Of a stretch of 64,000 nucleotides of DNA, positions 41,377 through 50,541 are shown in pieces. The notes beneath the pieces are model-generated. The model saw only the letters and a list, made by a program, of their open reading frames with translations, did no database searches and was not told the origin of the DNA. Origin of the DNA: Nitrospiria bacterium (lineage in GTDB: Bacteria > Nitrospirota > UBA9217); assembly GCA_919902495.1 (NCBI GenBank), contig CAKKRC010000075.1, positions 1 to 64,000 of the forward strand. The letters are read 5' to 3'. The position numbers and the translations under genes were made by a program. Every line of letters begins with the position of its first letter. Within the stretch, counting starts at the first letter, position 1.

Positions 41377-42863
41377 ACATCCTGCTTCATTGTATTCCCG
41401 GCTACATGCCCTTTTTTCTCGAGGTCATCCGGCGCTCACAGATGCAAAAGCTGCCTGTCGACTGGAGCATCCTGAACTACTCCAACGGCGAAGGCCTGCT
41501 CGCTGAAGCGAGAACGCTGGTCGGCAATGACCGCGTCCTCGATCTGCAGGAGAAGCTTACTGCGTTCATGCAGCAGGACCGGGTCGAGCTTGACCTGCTC
41601 AAGGACCTCCCGACGCCGGTCTATCAGTGCATCGCGACATCAAAAGTGATCAAGGGCCATCATTCCATCCCGACAAAGGACCGCCGGTATCAGTTGCAGC
41701 TCATCATCGGCACCTACGTGGCCTACAAGGATTTCCTGCTCGCCCACCGTCCCGACTTCGTCTTCTTCCCGATCATTGAATCGTACGATTCCATGGTCCT
41801 CTACCATCTTTGCAGTGAACTGGGCATCCAGCGGGTCATCTACGGACATGCGAGGAACCTCGGTGTATCCTACTTCACCGATGCCATCGGCGAGCCGCTT
41901 CCCCCCTATACCCTGCATGAGCCGTTGAGCGAGAGTGACCGGCTGCGAGCCGGGGAGTTCCTCCAGGCGTTCAGGACCGACTATCGTCCGCCGTTCGAGA
42001 TCAAGCTGCACCCGAGCGAAGAGGAGGTCATCAACACATCACGCCTGGACCTGAACCTGTTCCAGAAGGCGGTCAAATTCCTCAGGATCCGTCTGGGCGG
42101 CTTCGAACCCCACGTGGTCGACCGGTATACGCTCCTGCACAATCTGAAGATCCATTTCCATCCCCTGACCATGGCGTATCGCCGGATGAAGGGAGAGCTG
42201 CTCTACCGCCGTCTCTTTGACATCACCACCGTCGACGAACTGCCGAACAGGTTCATCTACCTGCCGCTCCAGTACACCCCGGAGACATCGATCAACACGC
42301 CCGCTCCGTTCTTCATCGATCAATCGCGCGTTATCGACCTCGTTCTGAGCGCAATGCCGCCCGACCATGTCCTGGTCGTAAAAGAACATCCTGCGATGCG
42401 CGGCGAGCGGGCGCTCTCCTTCTACCGGGAACAGAAACGGAAAGCGGGTGTTGTCCTCGCTGACTATGCGATATCCAATATCGAGGTCGTGAAGCGTGCC
42501 GCCTTGACGGTCTCGGTGACGGGCACGTCCTGTCTCGAGGCCTTTCTCCTGGGCAGGCCATCGCTTCATATCTCCCGCGCGTTCTTCAGCGACTGGATAC
42601 ATACGTTCGACTCCTTCTGGAACTTCGGCGCTCAGATGCGCGAGGCGCTCCGTTCCGGGAACGTGCCGGAGGAGAAGATCATTGATTTCGTCGGCAGGAC
42701 CCTGAGGATCGGCGCACATTTCTACGTCTACTCGGCGGGAGGCGGCCCCTATGGCCGGCGCGACCTCCTGATGAACACGAAAAACATCGACGCGTTCCTT
42801 GCGGCGCTTGTCCGTCATCTCGAGCGTCTGGACGGAAGCGCTGCATCCCGGGAGGTCTCATGA
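41373..42863 (+). CDS. surface polysaccharide protein with GT-B-like C-terminal half, function unknown
   Basis: I do not recognise this 496-residue protein with confidence. The C-terminal half has LPLQYTPETSINTPAPFFIDQ, HVLVVKEHPAMRGERALSFY and LTVSVTGTSCLEAFLLGRPSLHI, which resembles capsule polysaccharide export/synthesis proteins and CDP-glycerol-type transferases (the KEHP and TGTSxxEA blocks). There are no membrane segments. It overlaps the pyruvyl transferase gene and the radical SAM gene by four bases each (ATGA). A transferase or modification role in the glycan is likely. Confidence 0.74.
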   Translation: MNILLHCIPGYMPFFLEVIRRSQMQKLPVDWSILNYSNGEGLLAEARTLVGNDRVLDLQEKLTAFMQQDRVELDLLKDLPTPVYQCIATSKVIKGHHSIPTKDRRYQLQLIIGTYVAYKDFLLAHRPDFVFFPIIESYDSMVLYHLCSELGIQRVIYGHARNLGVSYFTDAIGEPLPPYTLHEPLSESDRLRAGEFLQAFRTDYRPPFEIKLHPSEEEVINTSRLDLNLFQKAVKFLRIRLGGFEPHVVDRYTLLHNLKIHFHPLTMAYRRMKGELLYRRLFDITTVDELPNRFIYLPLQYTPETSINTPAPFFIDQSRVIDLVLSAMPPDHVLVVKEHPAMRGERALSFYREQKRKAGVVLADYAISNIEVVKRAALTVSVTGTSCLEAFLLGRPSLHISRAFFSDWIHTFDSFWNFGAQMREALRSGNVPEEKIIDFVGRTLRIGAHFYVYSAGGGPYGRRDLLMNTKNIDAFLAALVRHLERLDGSAASREVS

Positions 42864-44572
42864 AGGTCCTGTTCGTCTATCCGGAACACTATCTCAACAT
42901 CGGGATCCCCGGCGGCATATCGTTCCTGGGCGCTGTCTTGAAGCAGCATGGACACGAGGTCAAGGTCTTCGACACCGCGTTCCTGAAGGTCGATCCCGAC
43001 TTCGACCAGCGCTACCTCCACAGCGAGAGCCATGGCGGCAGCAGGGAGATGGACAAGGCCGGCCTCCAGATATTCAAGAAGACGGCCTACACCATCGAGG
43101 ACCTGGTCAAGAACGACCCGGTCGTTACGTATCAGGCTGAGTTCCAGCGAACGATCGATTCGTTCTCGCCCGACCTGATCGCGATCTCATCGATGACCTC
43201 GACCTTCGATTTCGCCATGAGCCTCGTGCGAAGCGTCAGGCATCACGCGCTGGTCGCCGTCGGAGGCGTCCATGCCACCATCGCCACCGACGATGTCCTT
43301 TCCCAGAAAGAGGTCGACATTGCGTGCATCGGCGAGGCCGATGACGTTTTCGCCGAGCTCTGCGACCTGATGCAGGCGGGCAAGGACCATACAGCGGTCC
43401 GTTCAATGTGTTTCCGGATGCCGGACGGCAGCATCAAGCGGAACCCGCTGGCGCCGCGCGTCGACCTGGACCGGCTCCCCTGCCCTGACTGGGGGCTGTT
43501 CGACGTACGTCACCTGTACCGGCCGTTCGTCGGGCACATCTATAAGGGCTCCTTCTACGTCCAGTCGCGCGGTTGCCCCCAGCAATGCACCTACTGCATC
43601 AATTCCACGGTGGCAAAGATGACGAGCGGAAGCAGGGACTACTTCCGTCTCCAGCGTCCGGCGGTCACCATCGCCCATCTCACGGAACTCAAGGAACGCC
43701 ACAGCGCGACCTGGTACAAGTTCGCCGATGACAGTTTCCTGCTGCCGCCCCTCAGCCACCTTGAGGAACTCGCCGCCGGATTAAAACCGCTCGGCATCCA
43801 GTTCGGCTGTTCCGTCATGCCGAACACGATCACTGAAGAGAAGGTCCGCATGGCGAAGGACATGGGATGCGTAGCCATGAGCGTCGGCGTCGAGAGCGGC
43901 AACGCCGGCATCCGGCGCATGATCAAGCGGAACTACAACGACGAGCAGCTCGTGAAGAACCTGCACATGATCCAGGACCATGGCATCCGGCTTTCGACGT
44001 TCAACATCATCGGATTCCCCGGGGAGACGCGGGAGAACGTCTTCGAGACCATCGAGCTGAACCGCCGGATCGGCACCACCGCGTCGAACGTCTACATCCT
44101 GTATCCCTATCCCGGGACCCCCATCCAGATCGAGCACAACATTCCGGTCAGGGGCAAGGATGGCAAGATCCCGCCGGTCTCGCGGGCCAAGGAGCTCCGC
44201 CTGTCGAAGATGGGACCCGATGAGCTTGACGGCCTCCAGCAGACGTTCAACCTCTATCTGAACCTGCCCAAGTCGCTCTGGCCGGTGGTACGCATGGCGG
44301 AGCGTTCCACGGATATCGGCCGTTCCCTGTTCGTCATATTGGGAAGCTATTCCACAGCGGTCATGTCGGAAGAGACACTAGATGCTGTCGTCATCGATCA
44401 GGTATCGTCATCGCAAGGACAGGCGATCCGCTTTGAAAAGGCGTTCACGCTGCCGGCTCAGCTCGCCGGAATCCTTGCGTTGCCCCTTGATGCCGATGAT
44501 CTCAAGACGGTGATCGCGTCATTGCGTGATTACGAAGAGAAGGACATGGCGCACATCAAACTGCTTTACTAG
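42860..44572 (+). CDS. B12-binding-domain radical SAM enzyme (second)
   Basis: A 570-residue protein. The N-terminal cobalamin-binding-like domain starts VLFVYPEHYLNIGIPGGISFL and includes AVGGVHATIATDD and IACIGEADD. The radical SAM cysteines are C239, C243 and C246 in GCPQQCTYC, followed by FADDSFLLPPLSHLEEL and VGVESGNAGIRRMIKRNYNDEQ. A C-terminal extension of about 100 residues has no recognised motif. It is distinct from the 38764 protein and not a recent duplicate. It presumably acts on the same glycan or its lipid carrier. The ATG overlaps the upstream stop. Confidence 0.84.
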   Translation: MKVLFVYPEHYLNIGIPGGISFLGAVLKQHGHEVKVFDTAFLKVDPDFDQRYLHSESHGGSREMDKAGLQIFKKTAYTIEDLVKNDPVVTYQAEFQRTIDSFSPDLIAISSMTSTFDFAMSLVRSVRHHALVAVGGVHATIATDDVLSQKEVDIACIGEADDVFAELCDLMQAGKDHTAVRSMCFRMPDGSIKRNPLAPRVDLDRLPCPDWGLFDVRHLYRPFVGHIYKGSFYVQSRGCPQQCTYCINSTVAKMTSGSRDYFRLQRPAVTIAHLTELKERHSATWYKFADDSFLLPPLSHLEELAAGLKPLGIQFGCSVMPNTITEEKVRMAKDMGCVAMSVGVESGNAGIRRMIKRNYNDEQLVKNLHMIQDHGIRLSTFNIIGFPGETRENVFETIELNRRIGTTASNVYILYPYPGTPIQIEHNIPVRGKDGKIPPVSRAKELRLSKMGPDELDGLQQTFNLYLNLPKSLWPVVRMAERSTDIGRSLFVILGSYSTAVMSEETLDAVVIDQVSSSQGQAIRFEKAFTLPAQLAGILALPLDADDLKTVIASLRDYEEKDMAHIKLLY

Positions 44573-44622
44573 GGATGGCCAGCAGATGCCTCCCTGCATT
44601 TCGCCGTACCGGGGGAATGGAC

Positions 44623-45801
44623 ATGCCAAACAAGGTTCTCACCATATTCGGCACCCGGCCCGAAGCCATCAAGCTGGCGCCGGTCATCAAGGCCCTCGAA
44701 GCAGAGCCGTCGGTCACGTCCGTCGTGTGCATCACGGCCCAGCACCGGCAGATGCTCGACCAGGTGCTGCGCACCTTCAGCATTGTTCCAAAGCACGATC
44801 TGAACATCATGGCGGCGGGCCAGGACCTGTTCGATATCACGGTCCGGTCCCTGGAAGGATTGAAGGCTGTCATGGAGCAGGAACGGCCGGACCTCGTGCT
44901 TGTCCAGGGCGACACGACGACAGCGTTCACCGCGGGACTTGCCGCCTACTACAGCAGGGTCCCTCTCGGGCATGTGGAAGCAGGCCTGCGCACCTACCTG
45001 AAATACAGCCCCTTTCCCGAGGAGATCAACCGGCGCCTCGTGAGCGCCATGGCGGACCTCCATTTCGCCCCGACGGAGTGGGCAAAGTCGAACCTGCTGG
45101 CCGAACGGATACCGGCCGACCGCATCTCGGTCACCGGCAATACGGTCGTTGACGCCTTGCTCTGGACCGTGAAGCAGCAGACGCCCGCGGAGCGTGCTGC
45201 CTTGCAGCGCCTCTTCCGCGACACCTGGGGCATCGCGGTGCCTCCGGCACCGGGCCGGCGGCTGATCCTGGTGACCGGTCACCGTCGCGAGAACTTCGGC
45301 AAGCCCTTCGAGGAAATATGCCGGGCGCTCCGGAAACTGGCGGAGAGGAAGGATGTGGAGATCGTCTATCCGGTCCACCTGAATCCCAACGTCCAGGGGC
45401 CGGTCCGCGCCATCCTGAGCGGCTTGCCGAACATCCGCCTCATCGAGCCGCTGGACTATTCCCCGTTCGTGTTCCTGATGAACAGCGCCTATCTTATTCT
45501 TACCGATTCCGGCGGCATCCAGGAGGAGGCACCCTCTCTCGGCAAGCCGGTCCTCGTCATGCGGGACACCACAGAGCGGCCGGAAGGTATTCAGGCAGGG
45601 ACCGTCAAGCTGGTGGGAACGAACGAAGCAACCATCGTCCGCGAAGCCGGGGAACTGCTCGATGACCCCGGCACGTATGAAGCGATGTCCCGGGCGGCCA
45701 ATCCCTACGGCGACGGCCGGGCGGCGGAGCGCATCGCCTCGGTCATCCTGAAGAACCTGGGGAATCCATCGCCCCTTCGCTCACCCGTGACCGACCTATG
45801 A
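44623..45801 (+). CDS. wecB: UDP-N-acetylglucosamine 2-epimerase (non-hydrolysing)
   Basis: A 392-residue enzyme interconverting UDP-GlcNAc and UDP-ManNAc. VLTIFGTRPEAIKLAPVIKAL is the diagnostic start; HVEAGLRTYLKYSPFPEEINR, VTGHRRENFGKPF and LTDSGGIQEEAPSLGKPVLVMRDTTERPEG follow. I chose the ATG at 44623, preceded by GGGGGA at good spacing, over one at 44617. No wecC is next to it, so the ManNAc is probably used directly as a glycan component. It overlaps the next glycosyltransferase gene by four bases. Confidence 0.93.
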   Translation: MPNKVLTIFGTRPEAIKLAPVIKALEAEPSVTSVVCITAQHRQMLDQVLRTFSIVPKHDLNIMAAGQDLFDITVRSLEGLKAVMEQERPDLVLVQGDTTTAFTAGLAAYYSRVPLGHVEAGLRTYLKYSPFPEEINRRLVSAMADLHFAPTEWAKSNLLAERIPADRISVTGNTVVDALLWTVKQQTPAERAALQRLFRDTWGIAVPPAPGRRLILVTGHRRENFGKPFEEICRALRKLAERKDVEIVYPVHLNPNVQGPVRAILSGLPNIRLIEPLDYSPFVFLMNSAYLILTDSGGIQEEAPSLGKPVLVMRDTTERPEGIQAGTVKLVGTNEATIVREAGELLDDPGTYEAMSRAANPYGDGRAAERIASVILKNLGNPSPLRSPVTDL

Positions 45802-46961
45802 CCGGAAAATTGAACATCGCGGAGGTGGTCGCCACCTTTCCTCCCTATCACGGGGGCATGGGATATGTATGCTACCATAACGCCCGCGAACTGGCGCGCC
45901 GGGGCCATTCAGTAACGGTCTTCACCCTGGAGCACGGCAGGCTCTCCTACGACGCTGATCCACGCGAGTTCGCCATCGTACGTCTCAGGACGCCGCTCCT
46001 CATGGGCGACGGCGGTATCGTCCCGCAGCTCTGCTGCCTCCTCAGGAAGTTCGATGTTGTCCATCTGCATTATCCTTTCTACGGCGGCGCCGAGTATACC
46101 GCTTTTGCATCGTTCCTTTCCAAGGTTCCTCTCCTGCTCACCTACCACATGGACGTCTTCGGGAACACCCTGCTCAAACGGCTGCTGATCGGCATGTACG
46201 AGACGCTGTTCATGAAAGCGACCATTCACCGGGCGGACCGCATCGGCGCCCTTACCCGGGAACATCTGAACAGCAGCAAGATCGCGGGATTCATGGACCG
46301 GAGCAGGATCGTGGAGATCCCGAATGGCGTGGACGAAGAACGGTTCAGGCCGCGGGAAAAGGACCGGGCGCTCGTTGAACGCCATGGGCTTCAGGGGAAG
46401 ACCGTTATCCTGTTTGTCGGAAATCTCCAGCCGTTCAAGGGACTGCATCTGCTGATCGAGGCCCTGGCAGGGATACGGGACGGCACGCTCATGCTGCTGG
46501 TGGTGGGGGGGGGCTACCGGGAGGATGAATATCGCAGACAGGTACGCGAACTGAATATGACCGACCGTGTCATCTTCGCCGGCCCGCAGTCGCCTGATGA
46601 GAACCTGCCGGCCTACTACAACCTCGGAGACGTCCTCGTTCTTCCTTCAACGCATTCCGAGGCCTTCCCGCTGGTCGTGCTCGAGGCATTTTCGTCGGGG
46701 ATCCCCGTCATCGTATCGTCGCTGCCAGGTCCTTCGGGGATCGTTGATGACGGCAGGGACGGCCTGATCGCACAGGCCGGCAGTGTGAATGACCTGAGGG
46801 ATAAGATCCTGTATCTTGTATCTCACCGCGAGGAACGAAGGGCCTGGGGGGATGCCGGACGGGGAAAGGTCCTGAGCAGGTACAGCTGGTCCAGGGTCGG
46901 CGGCGTGCTGGAACAGCACCTGCTGGACCTGTGCGCGCGGCCCGCTGACCCCTTGCGTTGA
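45798..46961 (+). CDS. GT4-family glycosyltransferase
   Basis: A 387-residue GT-B enzyme with VVATFPPYHGGMGYVCYHNARELARRG (acceptor-side glycine loop), VEIPNGVDEERFRP, ILFVGNLQPFKGLHLLIEAL and VLPSTHSEAFPLVVLEAFSSGIPVIVS, the E-x7-E retaining-transferase motif. It is the last gene of the plus-strand cluster and converges with the gene at 46967 with five bases between the stops, so there is no room for a separate terminator. Donor sugar unknown. Confidence 0.9.
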   Translation: MTGKLNIAEVVATFPPYHGGMGYVCYHNARELARRGHSVTVFTLEHGRLSYDADPREFAIVRLRTPLLMGDGGIVPQLCCLLRKFDVVHLHYPFYGGAEYTAFASFLSKVPLLLTYHMDVFGNTLLKRLLIGMYETLFMKATIHRADRIGALTREHLNSSKIAGFMDRSRIVEIPNGVDEERFRPREKDRALVERHGLQGKTVILFVGNLQPFKGLHLLIEALAGIRDGTLMLLVVGGGYREDEYRRQVRELNMTDRVIFAGPQSPDENLPAYYNLGDVLVLPSTHSEAFPLVVLEAFSSGIPVIVSSLPGPSGIVDDGRDGLIAQAGSVNDLRDKILYLVSHREERRAWGDAGRGKVLSRYSWSRVGGVLEQHLLDLCARPADPLR

Positions 46962-46966
46962 TCGTC

Positions 46967-48169
46967 CTATCGTGTTTCCTGACCGGCAAGAGCAACCGGC
47001 GCCTTCCGCTTCTCCCACCACGCGAACAGTTCCTCGTATGCAACGACAAAGACGATGAAGAACCCGATCGAAGGCATGTAGACGCGGTGCTCGAAGATAA
47101 CGTCGATGATCGGCACCACGCTCTGGGTCGGCGAAAGGCCGATATAGAACCATGCGACGCCGAACGGTATCAGGAGCAACGTTCTTCTGCGGTACAGCAT
47201 AAAGGCGCCGATCGTGACGACAAGATGGCCCAGGAACGATATGATCGTAGGCAGTTCGAAGAGCGTCTTTGCGACCGGATATTCGTAATCGAGGTTCTGG
47301 TTGATCGGCAGGAACAGCAGCCGGACATAGGTCCAGATAACGTTCATTGAGGTCAGGAAATAGGTCTGGGCGTTGAGCCCGCCCGGTGACTGGATCGAAA
47401 AGCCGATGCCGGCCGACCCCCCCGGCGTGAACAGGTTCAGGCTCTTCAGCACGATGTACCAGGGGACCGTGACCACGGCGTACATCAGCCATCTCCCGAG
47501 GACAGGGCGTACCTTGCCTTCAGCGATGAACAGGATATCATAGACCAGCAGGACCGCCGGCAGCGTGACCGCCCATTCCTTGGACCCCATCGAAAGGACC
47601 GCGGTAATGAACATCCCGATCGTATATCCAAATTTGCCTGACCGCGCCCCCTTGATAAAGAGCAGGAACGTTGCGAGATAGAAGCAGGTCGCCAGAAGCT
47701 CTGTCCGGCTGATGATGTAGGTCACCGATTCCGTTTGGATCGGGTGGACACCGAACAGCAATGCCGCGAACAGGGCCATGCGTTTCGCGCGGTCCTCGTA
47801 TTTCCCTCCCAGCACCGGCATCGACAGCGTCCACAGGAGCAGAAAATACACGAAGACGCTGTTGACGATATGGATCCCTATGTTGAACATGTGCCAGCCA
47901 ACGACATTGAGGCCGCTGACAGCGTAGTTCAGCATGAGCGACAGATAGACGACGGGCCGCAGCCCCTGAATGAGCTCTCCGATATTTTCAACGGTGATGT
48001 GCCTGATCGTGGCATTTTCGATGATCGCGGGATTATCGTCAAAGTGGAAGCTGGCGGTAAATGTGTTGGAATAGGCGATGAGGACCATTGCAGCGATGAC
48101 GCCGGCGGCTAGCAGGTTGAAGCGCTTATGATTAAACAGGCTGTTCACTCTGTCTATAAGGCTTTGCAT
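46967..48169 (-). CDS. TMTC-like membrane protein lacking the TPR tail
   Basis: A 400-residue protein with about ten transmembrane helices. Its periplasmic first loop FHFDDNPAIIEN, the HPIQTESVTYIISRTELLA block and the EHRVYMPSIGFF block are signatures of the TMTC/DUF1736 branch of protein O-mannosyltransferase-like enzymes. Relatives usually continue into TPR repeats, but this one stops just after the last helix. I set the start at ATG 48169; GTG 48175 has a closer AAGGGG, and an ATG at 48235 has no ribosome site. A GT-C transferase using lipid-linked sugar is likely, acting with the GT2 genes upstream. Confidence 0.75.
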   Translation of the reverse strand: MQSLIDRVNSLFNHKRFNLLAAGVIAAMVLIAYSNTFTASFHFDDNPAIIENATIRHITVENIGELIQGLRPVVYLSLMLNYAVSGLNVVGWHMFNIGIHIVNSVFVYFLLLWTLSMPVLGGKYEDRAKRMALFAALLFGVHPIQTESVTYIISRTELLATCFYLATFLLFIKGARSGKFGYTIGMFITAVLSMGSKEWAVTLPAVLLVYDILFIAEGKVRPVLGRWLMYAVVTVPWYIVLKSLNLFTPGGSAGIGFSIQSPGGLNAQTYFLTSMNVIWTYVRLLFLPINQNLDYEYPVAKTLFELPTIISFLGHLVVTIGAFMLYRRRTLLLIPFGVAWFYIGLSPTQSVVPIIDVIFEHRVYMPSIGFFIVFVVAYEELFAWWEKRKAPVALAGQETR

Positions 48170-48282
48170 GGACACGTTACCCCTTCCCGCTTCCCGTCGA
48201 ATTATTTTCTTACGTTCGGTGACGGATTTTACCATGGATGACCGACATTGTAAAGTTCGTTATGGAGACGCCTCTCCTGCTG

Positions 48283-48654
48283 TCACGGCCCGTCCTGCGC
48301 GGAGCCATGCCGTCGGCTGAGCTCATCCAGGGAGTGACGCAGAAGCGCGACCTCCTGGGCCAGCCGTTTGTTCTTGTCGGAAAGGCCCGATATGACCGCC
48401 GAGAAATGGAGCGTAATGAGCAGCAGGAAGATAAAGGCGATCAGAAAGAGCAGTGAGGGCGGATAGTATATCCCGATAAGTTTGGAAAAGAACTCCAGCA
48501 GGCTCCGTGACAGGGACAGAATGAGCAGCACGACGCTCGAGAAAAGCCAAAGAAGGGAATATCGCTCCTTTAGTCTCCCTCTCCGTATAAGTTCGAGGAC
48601 AAGGAACAACAATGTTGCACTTCCCGCTATCGCCAGTATCTTGACTATATCCAT
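48283..48654 (-). CDS. DUF2304 membrane protein
   Basis: A 123-residue protein with three hydrophobic helices (residues of about 4-22, 35-52 and 67-92) and a charged coiled-coil tail (NKRLAQEVALLRHSLDELSRRHG). The central RLKERYSLLWLFSSVVLLIL matches DUF2304. These proteins commonly sit beside DPM1-like GT2 genes, as here (nine bases downstream of one). They may help form an active membrane complex. Function is not established. Confidence 0.85.
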   Translation of the reverse strand: MDIVKILAIAGSATLLFLVLELIRRGRLKERYSLLWLFSSVVLLILSLSRSLLEFFSKLIGIYYPPSLLFLIAFIFLLLITLHFSAVISGLSDKNKRLAQEVALLRHSLDELSRRHGSAQDGP

Positions 48655-48663
48655 GGGTTCACC

Positions 48664-49353
48664 TCACTTCTTCAGAAGATCTATGAACACGGCAAGCAAG
48701 ACCTTGACCATGTAATATGCTGATCGTATGGGCGTGATGGAAGAACGCCCGCCGGTCCGGTCCCGCATCACGACCGGCACCTCCCCGATGTTCATTCCAG
48801 CGCGGTGGAGCAAAACAAGACTTTCCACTTCAGGATAATCCTCCGGATAGTTCCGCGCGAAGAACTCGATCACCCGGCGGTTTGCAGCGCGAAATCCCGA
48901 CGTCGTATCCGTAACACGCATCCCGAGGATCGCGGAGAGTACTGTGGAAAATATCCAGATCCCGAGCATCCGGAAAAAGGACGGCCGGTACTCTCCCGGT
49001 CTCAAGAAGCGTGATCCCACGATGATATCGGCACTGCCTTGCTGCAGGCCCTCGCAAAGCGCCTTGATCTCTGATGCTACATGCTGGCCATCGCCATCGA
49101 ACTGTATCGCGCTATCATAGCCCTTCTGCTCGGCATAACGGTATCCCGTCTGCATCGCCCCGCCGATCCCCAGGTTGAACGGCAGCCCGAGGACCATGAC
49201 GCCCAGATCACGGGCGACCGTTTCGGTCCTGTCCTTCGATCCATCGTTGACCACAAGAATGTCCGCTTGGGGAACATGGTCCTGAAGGTCACGGATGACG
49301 CCGGGAAGGCTTTTTTCTTCGTTGTATGCAGGGATAATGACCAGAATGTTCAT
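48664..49353 (-). CDS. GT2 glycosyltransferase (polyprenyl-phosphate sugar synthase-like)
   Basis: A 229-residue GT-A enzyme: ILVIIPAYNEEKSLPGVI at the start, ILVVNDGSKDRTETVARD as the nucleotide site, NLGIGGAMQTGYRYA and QFDGDGQHVASEI with the metal-binding D-x-D, and a final VVMRDRTGGRSSITP. This is the DPM1-like form that charges undecaprenyl or dolichyl phosphate. The ATG at 49353 is supported by similarity to the family start. It begins two bases after the stop of the GT2 gene upstream. Confidence 0.88.
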   Translation of the reverse strand: MNILVIIPAYNEEKSLPGVIRDLQDHVPQADILVVNDGSKDRTETVARDLGVMVLGLPFNLGIGGAMQTGYRYAEQKGYDSAIQFDGDGQHVASEIKALCEGLQQGSADIIVGSRFLRPGEYRPSFFRMLGIWIFSTVLSAILGMRVTDTTSGFRAANRRVIEFFARNYPEDYPEVESLVLLHRAGMNIGEVPVVMRDRTGGRSSITPIRSAYYMVKVLLAVFIDLLKK

Positions 49354-49355
49354 TT

Positions 49356-50378
49356 TTAATCTTTCAGTGCGATCTCTGCAGTGGACAGTGAGAATCGCCG
49401 GTGAAGTTGATAGAAGGCTTGCCGCCCAAGTCGTTTTTTGGTTGTGAATCCCCTTCTCCACCGTATGATCCTGGGCAGGGCATGCGCGGCCGCACACCAT
49501 GCCTTCAACAGTATCAGTCCTGCCCTGGCCAGAGAGTTCTGTGTGGTAAACTTGCCGCTCGCTCCCCTGCCGGTCAGCGCACCGTACAAGGACAGAACAA
49601 GGCGTTTGAACGTAAAATACGGGCTCAGCAGCACCAGTTCGACCGGATAATATTTAAGGAGCACCCAGATCCGGTTCCGTTCGACCAGAAATGCCTTCAT
49701 CGGAGAATACGCCGATGTGGACGAGGAATATTTGTGGTAAACGACGGCATCCGGTACATAGACGCAATCCCATCCGGCGAGCCTGCCGCGCAATCCCAGA
49801 TCGACGTCATCTGCATACGCAAAGAACTCGTCGTCGAACGATCCTATCTCATCGAGCATGACCTTGCGATAAAGAGCGGCGCAGCCGCTTGGGAACAGGA
49901 TATCCTGTTGATGATCGAACTGCCCACGATCGACCTCCAGCCGTCCCCTTCCCCGCGCAAGACCATCCCAGTACAAAAGAAGTCCGGTATTGTCGATCAC
50001 CTTCGGTGATTGATAGGACAGGATCTTAGATGCCCACATTCCCACGCGCGGTCCATGGTCCGCTGCGTCCACAAGGGCGGACAACCAGTGAGGGTCCGCT
50101 TTCGTATCATTGTTCAGCAGAGCTACATATTGCGCTGACGACACCTGTATGCCGGCATTGTTGCCGCCCGCGAAACCCCGATTTTCCTGCAGGACCACGA
50201 CATGAACTTCCGGGAACTGCGTTCGCACATGCTCTGCGGACCCATCAGTAGAACCATTATCGACAAGAATTATCTCAAAATCCCGAAAGGTCTGCATTCG
50301 GAGGGATTCGAGGCATTCGGTCAAAAGATGCTTGCCGTTCCAATTTACAATAATAACAGAAACAGTAGGATAGAGCAG
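49356..50378 (-). CDS. GT2 glycosyltransferase (rhamnosyltransferase-like), apparent CTG start
   Basis: An inverting GT2 enzyme of about 340 residues with a GT-A domain: VSVIIVNWNGKH, VDNGSTDGSAEHV, ENRGFAGGNNAGI, FAYADDVDLGLRGR and a C-terminal amphipathic helix pair. The canonical opening strand is only present if translation begins upstream of the TTG at 50324. The in-frame codon fitting best is CTG at 50378, five bases after AGGGGG; a TGA stop lies a little further upstream with no ATG, GTG or TTG between. This is the first gene of the minus-strand GT2/GT2/DUF2304/TMTC group. Confidence 0.82.
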   Translation of the reverse strand: MLYPTVSVIIVNWNGKHLLTECLESLRMQTFRDFEIILVDNGSTDGSAEHVRTQFPEVHVVVLQENRGFAGGNNAGIQVSSAQYVALLNNDTKADPHWLSALVDAADHGPRVGMWASKILSYQSPKVIDNTGLLLYWDGLARGRGRLEVDRGQFDHQQDILFPSGCAALYRKVMLDEIGSFDDEFFAYADDVDLGLRGRLAGWDCVYVPDAVVYHKYSSSTSAYSPMKAFLVERNRIWVLLKYYPVELVLLSPYFTFKRLVLSLYGALTGRGASGKFTTQNSLARAGLILLKAWCAAAHALPRIIRWRRGFTTKKRLGRQAFYQLHRRFSLSTAEIALKD

Positions 50379-50473
50379 TGTATCCCCCTCACCGCATCCC
50401 GCATATCAGGCTGCTTATAATAATCTATCCTCATCGGCCAGTCAATAGCCCTGCCGGTGAGCAAATTCGCCTG

Positions 50474-50502
50474 TTGACACAGACAAGTATTTTTGGTATT
50501 TT
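50474..50502 (+). promoter_or_regulatory. sigma-70 promoter of the lytic transglycosylase gene
   Basis: TTGACA (50474-50479), 17 bases, TATTTT (50497-50502), followed by more AT-rich sequence. It is located 40 bases upstream of the ATG at 50542. Confidence 0.6.
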
Positions 50503-50541
50503 ATAAATAATATCAGCTGGTTATTAGATCCGACCGGGAAG

